Below are positions 3,636 to 5,549 of a DNA stretch of 5,549 nucleotides, piece by piece. Made by a program: the position numbers and the translations under genes. Position 1 is the first letter of the stretch. Every line of letters begins with the position of its first letter. The notes under the pieces were generated by a model. That model saw only the letters and a list, made by a program, of their open reading frames with translations, did not search any database and was not told the origin of the DNA. Source of the stretch: Candidatus Sphingobacterium stercoripullorum (lineage in GTDB: Bacteria > Bacteroidota > Bacteroidia > Sphingobacteriales > Sphingobacteriaceae); the NCBI GenBank assembly GCA_019114715.1, contig DXEZ01000235.1:1-5549 (forward strand). The letters run 5' to 3'.

Positions 3636-4955
3636 ATGACTGAACAGATAACCAACATTCCCGACAAAGGAAATAAAAAAAGAATAGTCATTGTCGGAGG
3701 AGGATTTGGCGGGTTAAAGATTGCACGCAAACTGAAAAGACAACACTACCAAGTTGTGTTATTGGATAAAAACAACTACCATCTTTTCCAGCCGTTACTT
3801 TACCAAGTAGCCACATCAGGCATCGAGCCCAGTGCTATTTCATTCCCATTCCGCAAGATATTCAAAGGATACAAAGACTTTCATATCCGCATATGTGAAG
3901 TACAACAAGTACATCCTGAAGAACAACAAGTCACCACTTCCATCGGCAGTCTAAGCTACGACTATCTGATTATATCTACCGGATGCTATACCAATTATTT
4001 CGGCAACAACGAAATAGCTAAACGCACCATGTCCCTCAAGACCACAGCAGAAGCCTTGCATAATCGTAACCAAGTACTTGAAAGCTTTGAAAAAGCATTG
4101 AACACTAATGACTCCCAAAAGCGGGAGCAACTGATGACCTTCATTATAGTCGGCGCAGGAGCAACTGGTATTGAACTGGCAGGGGCACTAGCCGAAATGC
4201 GTAAATTCATCCTTCCGCACGATTATCCCGATCTAGACACCAGTACGATGAGAATCATATTAATAGATGGTGGTCCACGCTTGCTTTCCGCCTTCTCCCC
4301 CCAATCTTCCGAAGAAGTAAAAAAATACCTCACTCATTTGGGAGTAGAAATATTATTGAACCAACAAGTAAAAAATTACGAGAATAATATGTTAGTACTG
4401 GATGACGGGAATTTTATAGAATCAGCCAACGTTTACTGGGTAGCAGGCGTAAAAGCAAACAGTCTAGCAGGCCTTCCTGCCGAATGCTATGGTCCAGGCA
4501 ACCGTTTGAGAGTGAATGAACACAATCAGATACAAGACTTTAAAAATATATTTGCTATAGGTGACACCGCACTAATGATTTCAGAAGAGTATCCTAAAGG
4601 ACATCCGCAAGTTGTACAGCCTGCCATACAGCAAGCCATGAACTTAATAAAGAATCTGAGAAATATCGAAAAGGGCCAGCCGCTCATCCCTTTTAAATAT
4701 TATAATAAAGGGTCTATGGCAACCATCGGGAGAAATAATGCAGTGGTAGAATTGCAAAAGATACGTTTCAGTGGATTTCCCGCATGGGCAGTATGGCTAT
4801 TTATACACTTGATGAGCATAGTGGGGGTAAAAAACCGTTTATTTATTTTTATAGATTGGATGTGGAGTTATTTCACCTACGACCCATCCCTGCGACTTAT
4901 CATCAAACCACAGCCTTCTAAAGAAGAGACAGAAAATAAAAGCAACGATAAATAA
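3636..4955 (+). CDS. ndh: Type II NADH:quinone oxidoreductase (NDH-2), FAD-dependent
   Basis: This 439-residue protein is full length for the NDH-2 family, single-subunit flavoenzymes that pass electrons from NADH to membrane quinone without pumping protons. The visible motifs are in the expected order. The FAD-binding Rossmann motif IVIVGGGFGG lies at 17-26, preceded by a 15-residue polar leader. The conserved NYHLFQPLLYQVATSGIEP is at 47-65, followed by LIISTG (111-116). The NADH-binding Rossmann motif IIVGAGATGIELAG is at 170-183. The second FAD contact IFAIGD is at 305-310. The quinone-side motif QPAIQQA is at 328-334, and YYNKGSMATIGR at 355-366. The C-terminus has aromatic-rich amphipathic helices (381-415, with PAWAVWLFIH and FIFIDWMW) that dock the enzyme on the inner face of the cytoplasmic membrane, then a charged tail. 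The gene follows a PepSY-like gene at 67 bases, with a dyad abutting its ATG. A related quinone-linked FAD oxidoreductase with another donor is the main alternative. Confidence 0.93.
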   Translation: MTEQITNIPDKGNKKRIVIVGGGFGGLKIARKLKRQHYQVVLLDKNNYHLFQPLLYQVATSGIEPSAISFPFRKIFKGYKDFHIRICEVQQVHPEEQQVTTSIGSLSYDYLIISTGCYTNYFGNNEIAKRTMSLKTTAEALHNRNQVLESFEKALNTNDSQKREQLMTFIIVGAGATGIELAGALAEMRKFILPHDYPDLDTSTMRIILIDGGPRLLSAFSPQSSEEVKKYLTHLGVEILLNQQVKNYENNMLVLDDGNFIESANVYWVAGVKANSLAGLPAECYGPGNRLRVNEHNQIQDFKNIFAIGDTALMISEEYPKGHPQVVQPAIQQAMNLIKNLRNIEKGQPLIPFKYYNKGSMATIGRNNAVVELQKIRFSGFPAWAVWLFIHLMSIVGVKNRLFIFIDWMWSYFTYDPSLRLIIKPQPSKEETENKSNDK

Positions 4956-5001
4956 AGCTTCTTTATCGAGAAATCCCATAATTATAGAAACAATTTTCGA
5001 A

Positions 5002-5050
5002 CTTGCCCGACTATCATTGAAACAAAGAGTATATCATGGTATCGGGCAAG
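5002..5050 (+). terminator. Long hairpin after the NADH dehydrogenase gene, probable terminator
   Basis: CTTGCCCGA (5002-5010) pairs with TCGGGCAAG (5042-5050). After one bulged C the stem continues with TATCAT (5012-5017) against ATGGTA (5036-5041), giving 15 pairs including one G-T and an 18-base loop. It begins 47 bases past the stop codon. No T-run follows on either strand, so it may instead protect the mRNA 3' end. Confidence 0.55.
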
Positions 5051-5226
5051 GTTAACTCTTATTCTGGCAATTATAGCAACTATACTCCTTCATAGGACAC
5101 GTCAACAATTGGCAAACGATTATAAACTAGCATTTTAAAGTAAAGGGATGAAAGGATCTACATTTTCAGGACGTTAAATTAATGTAAAAAACTGTTTCAT
5201 TTCCCATCCCCCTTACCTCATTTTAC

Positions 5227-5235
5227 TACTTTTGC
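5227..5235 (+). promoter_or_regulatory. -7 promoter box of the acyl-CoA synthetase gene
   Basis: TACTTTTGC matches TAnnTTTGC exactly and lies 33 bases before the ATG at 5269, giving a leader of roughly 28 nt. A matching -33 box is weak: the nearest is TTTC at 5200-5203 with a 23-base spacer, longer than usual. A dyad covers the box (CTTTTGC 5229-5235 with GCAAAAG 5257-5263) and could let a repressor block polymerase. Confidence 0.6.
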
Positions 5236-5268
5236 GCACACTCAGCCTATAAATGTGCAAAAGTTATC

Positions 5269-5549
5269 ATGGAACTAGAACAGAGTTTTATTGCTCTTAT
5301 CGAGCAAAGTATAAAAACAAATTGGTATTTAAACGCTCTTACAGACTATAAAGGCATCACATTGCAATACAGAGATGTGGCCCGTAAAATAGAGAAAATA
5401 CATATCTTGCTGGAAAATGCCGGCATTGAAAAGGGAGATAAAATAGCCATTTGCGGGCGTAATAGCGCTCATTGGGCAGTAACTTACCTTGCCGTCATCA
5501 CCTATGGTGCCGTAGTTGTACCTATTCTACATGAATTCAAAGCCGACCA
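5269..5549 (+). CDS. Long-chain acyl-CoA synthetase (AMP-forming), 3'-partial
   Basis: Only the first 93 codons are present; the frame is open to the right edge. The start is the ATG of MELEQSFIALIEQSI, placed 33 bases after a -7 box. The text reads as the N-terminal part of an ANL-superfamily adenylating enzyme. TLQYRDVARKIEKIHILLEN (31-50) matches the 'lTY-el---i--lA--L' helix. AGIEKGDKIAICGRNSAHW (51-69) matches the 'GI-kGDrVai---N---W' motif, and VTYLAVITYGAVVVPI (71-86) matches the following 'a-lA-l--GAV-VPl' helix and strand. The ATP-binding P-loop, the adenylate-forming signature and the catalytic Lys all lie beyond the window. The family activates fatty acids with ATP and CoA at the cytosolic membrane face. 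N-terminal sequence favours the long-chain FadD-like branch over acetyl-CoA synthetase, but substrate range cannot be judged from this part. Confidence 0.88.
   Translation, partial: MELEQSFIALIEQSIKTNWYLNALTDYKGITLQYRDVARKIEKIHILLENAGIEKGDKIAICGRNSAHWAVTYLAVITYGAVVVPILHEFKAD

Larger units (their letters stand above)
4956..5268. other. Intergenic region between NADH dehydrogenase and acyl-CoA synthetase
   Basis: The 313 bases hold no ORF I can support. A small stem, CGATAAA with TTTATCG (4946-4952 and 4962-4968), straddles the stop codon of the NADH dehydrogenase gene. A long hairpin follows at 5002-5050, and a promoter -7 box at 5227-5235. Between about 5055 and 5190 I see nothing beyond AT-rich sequence. 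Confidence 0.7.

Noticed and set aside
3995..4210. 71-codon minus-strand frame
   Set aside because: It is antisense to the NAD-binding region of the NADH dehydrogenase, whose motifs are intact.
1..5549. CRISPR array, insertion sequence, complete tRNA/rRNA or riboswitch
   Set aside because: No regularly spaced repeats, terminal inverted repeats with a transposase, full cloverleaf or known aptamer pattern were found on either strand.

Overview
The window most likely comes from the chromosome of a Bacteroidales bacterium (Bacteroides or Phocaeicola type). It is AT-rich. Several intergenic regions carry the -7 box of the Bacteroidetes primary sigma factor (TAnnTTTGC, some with a TTTG-like -33 box). 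Most start codons lack a Shine-Dalgarno sequence. The protein content also fits: PepSY-like secreted proteins, a small lipoprotein, a type II NADH dehydrogenase and an acyl-CoA synthetase of gut-Bacteroidales appearance.

Layout, left to right. (1) Positions 2-1111 hold a plus-strand pair: a gene entering from the left edge that encodes an FtsK-gamma-type winged helix followed by a coiled coil and TPR-like helices, then a small lipoprotein 24 bases downstream. A GC-rich hairpin closes the unit. (2) Positions 1112-2143 carry no convincing protein gene, but the stretch is not featureless. It has two back-to-back promoters, a third minus-strand promoter candidate, several terminator-type hairpins, an 11-bp tandem repeat, a 22-nt stretch like the 5' end of a tRNA, a good SD plus ATG leading into a terminator, a cysteine-rich micro-ORF and a possibly decayed reading frame. 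It looks like a scar of past mobile-element or gene turnover, possibly with small RNAs. (3) Positions 2144-2837 hold two minus-strand genes, each with its own terminator: a 69-residue protein of unknown function with a clear promoter, and a 104-residue secreted PepSY-like protein. (4) Positions 3086-4955 hold a plus-strand secreted PepSY-like protein and, 67 bases on, a complete type II NADH:quinone oxidoreductase. (5) After a long hairpin and a promoter, the 5' end of a long-chain acyl-CoA synthetase gene runs off the right edge.

The identifiable metabolism is ordinary membrane energy and lipid chemistry: NADH oxidation by the NDH-2-type enzyme and fatty-acid activation by the acyl-CoA synthetase. 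They are separate transcription units, and I see no shared pathway beyond adjacency. The two PepSY-like genes are divergent across a 248-bp region containing dyads and may be co-regulated. I found no recognisable defence system, CRISPR array, insertion sequence or complete RNA gene. The most unusual parts are the C-terminal extension on the FtsK-gamma protein and the small transcription-signal cassettes between 1160 and 1810.
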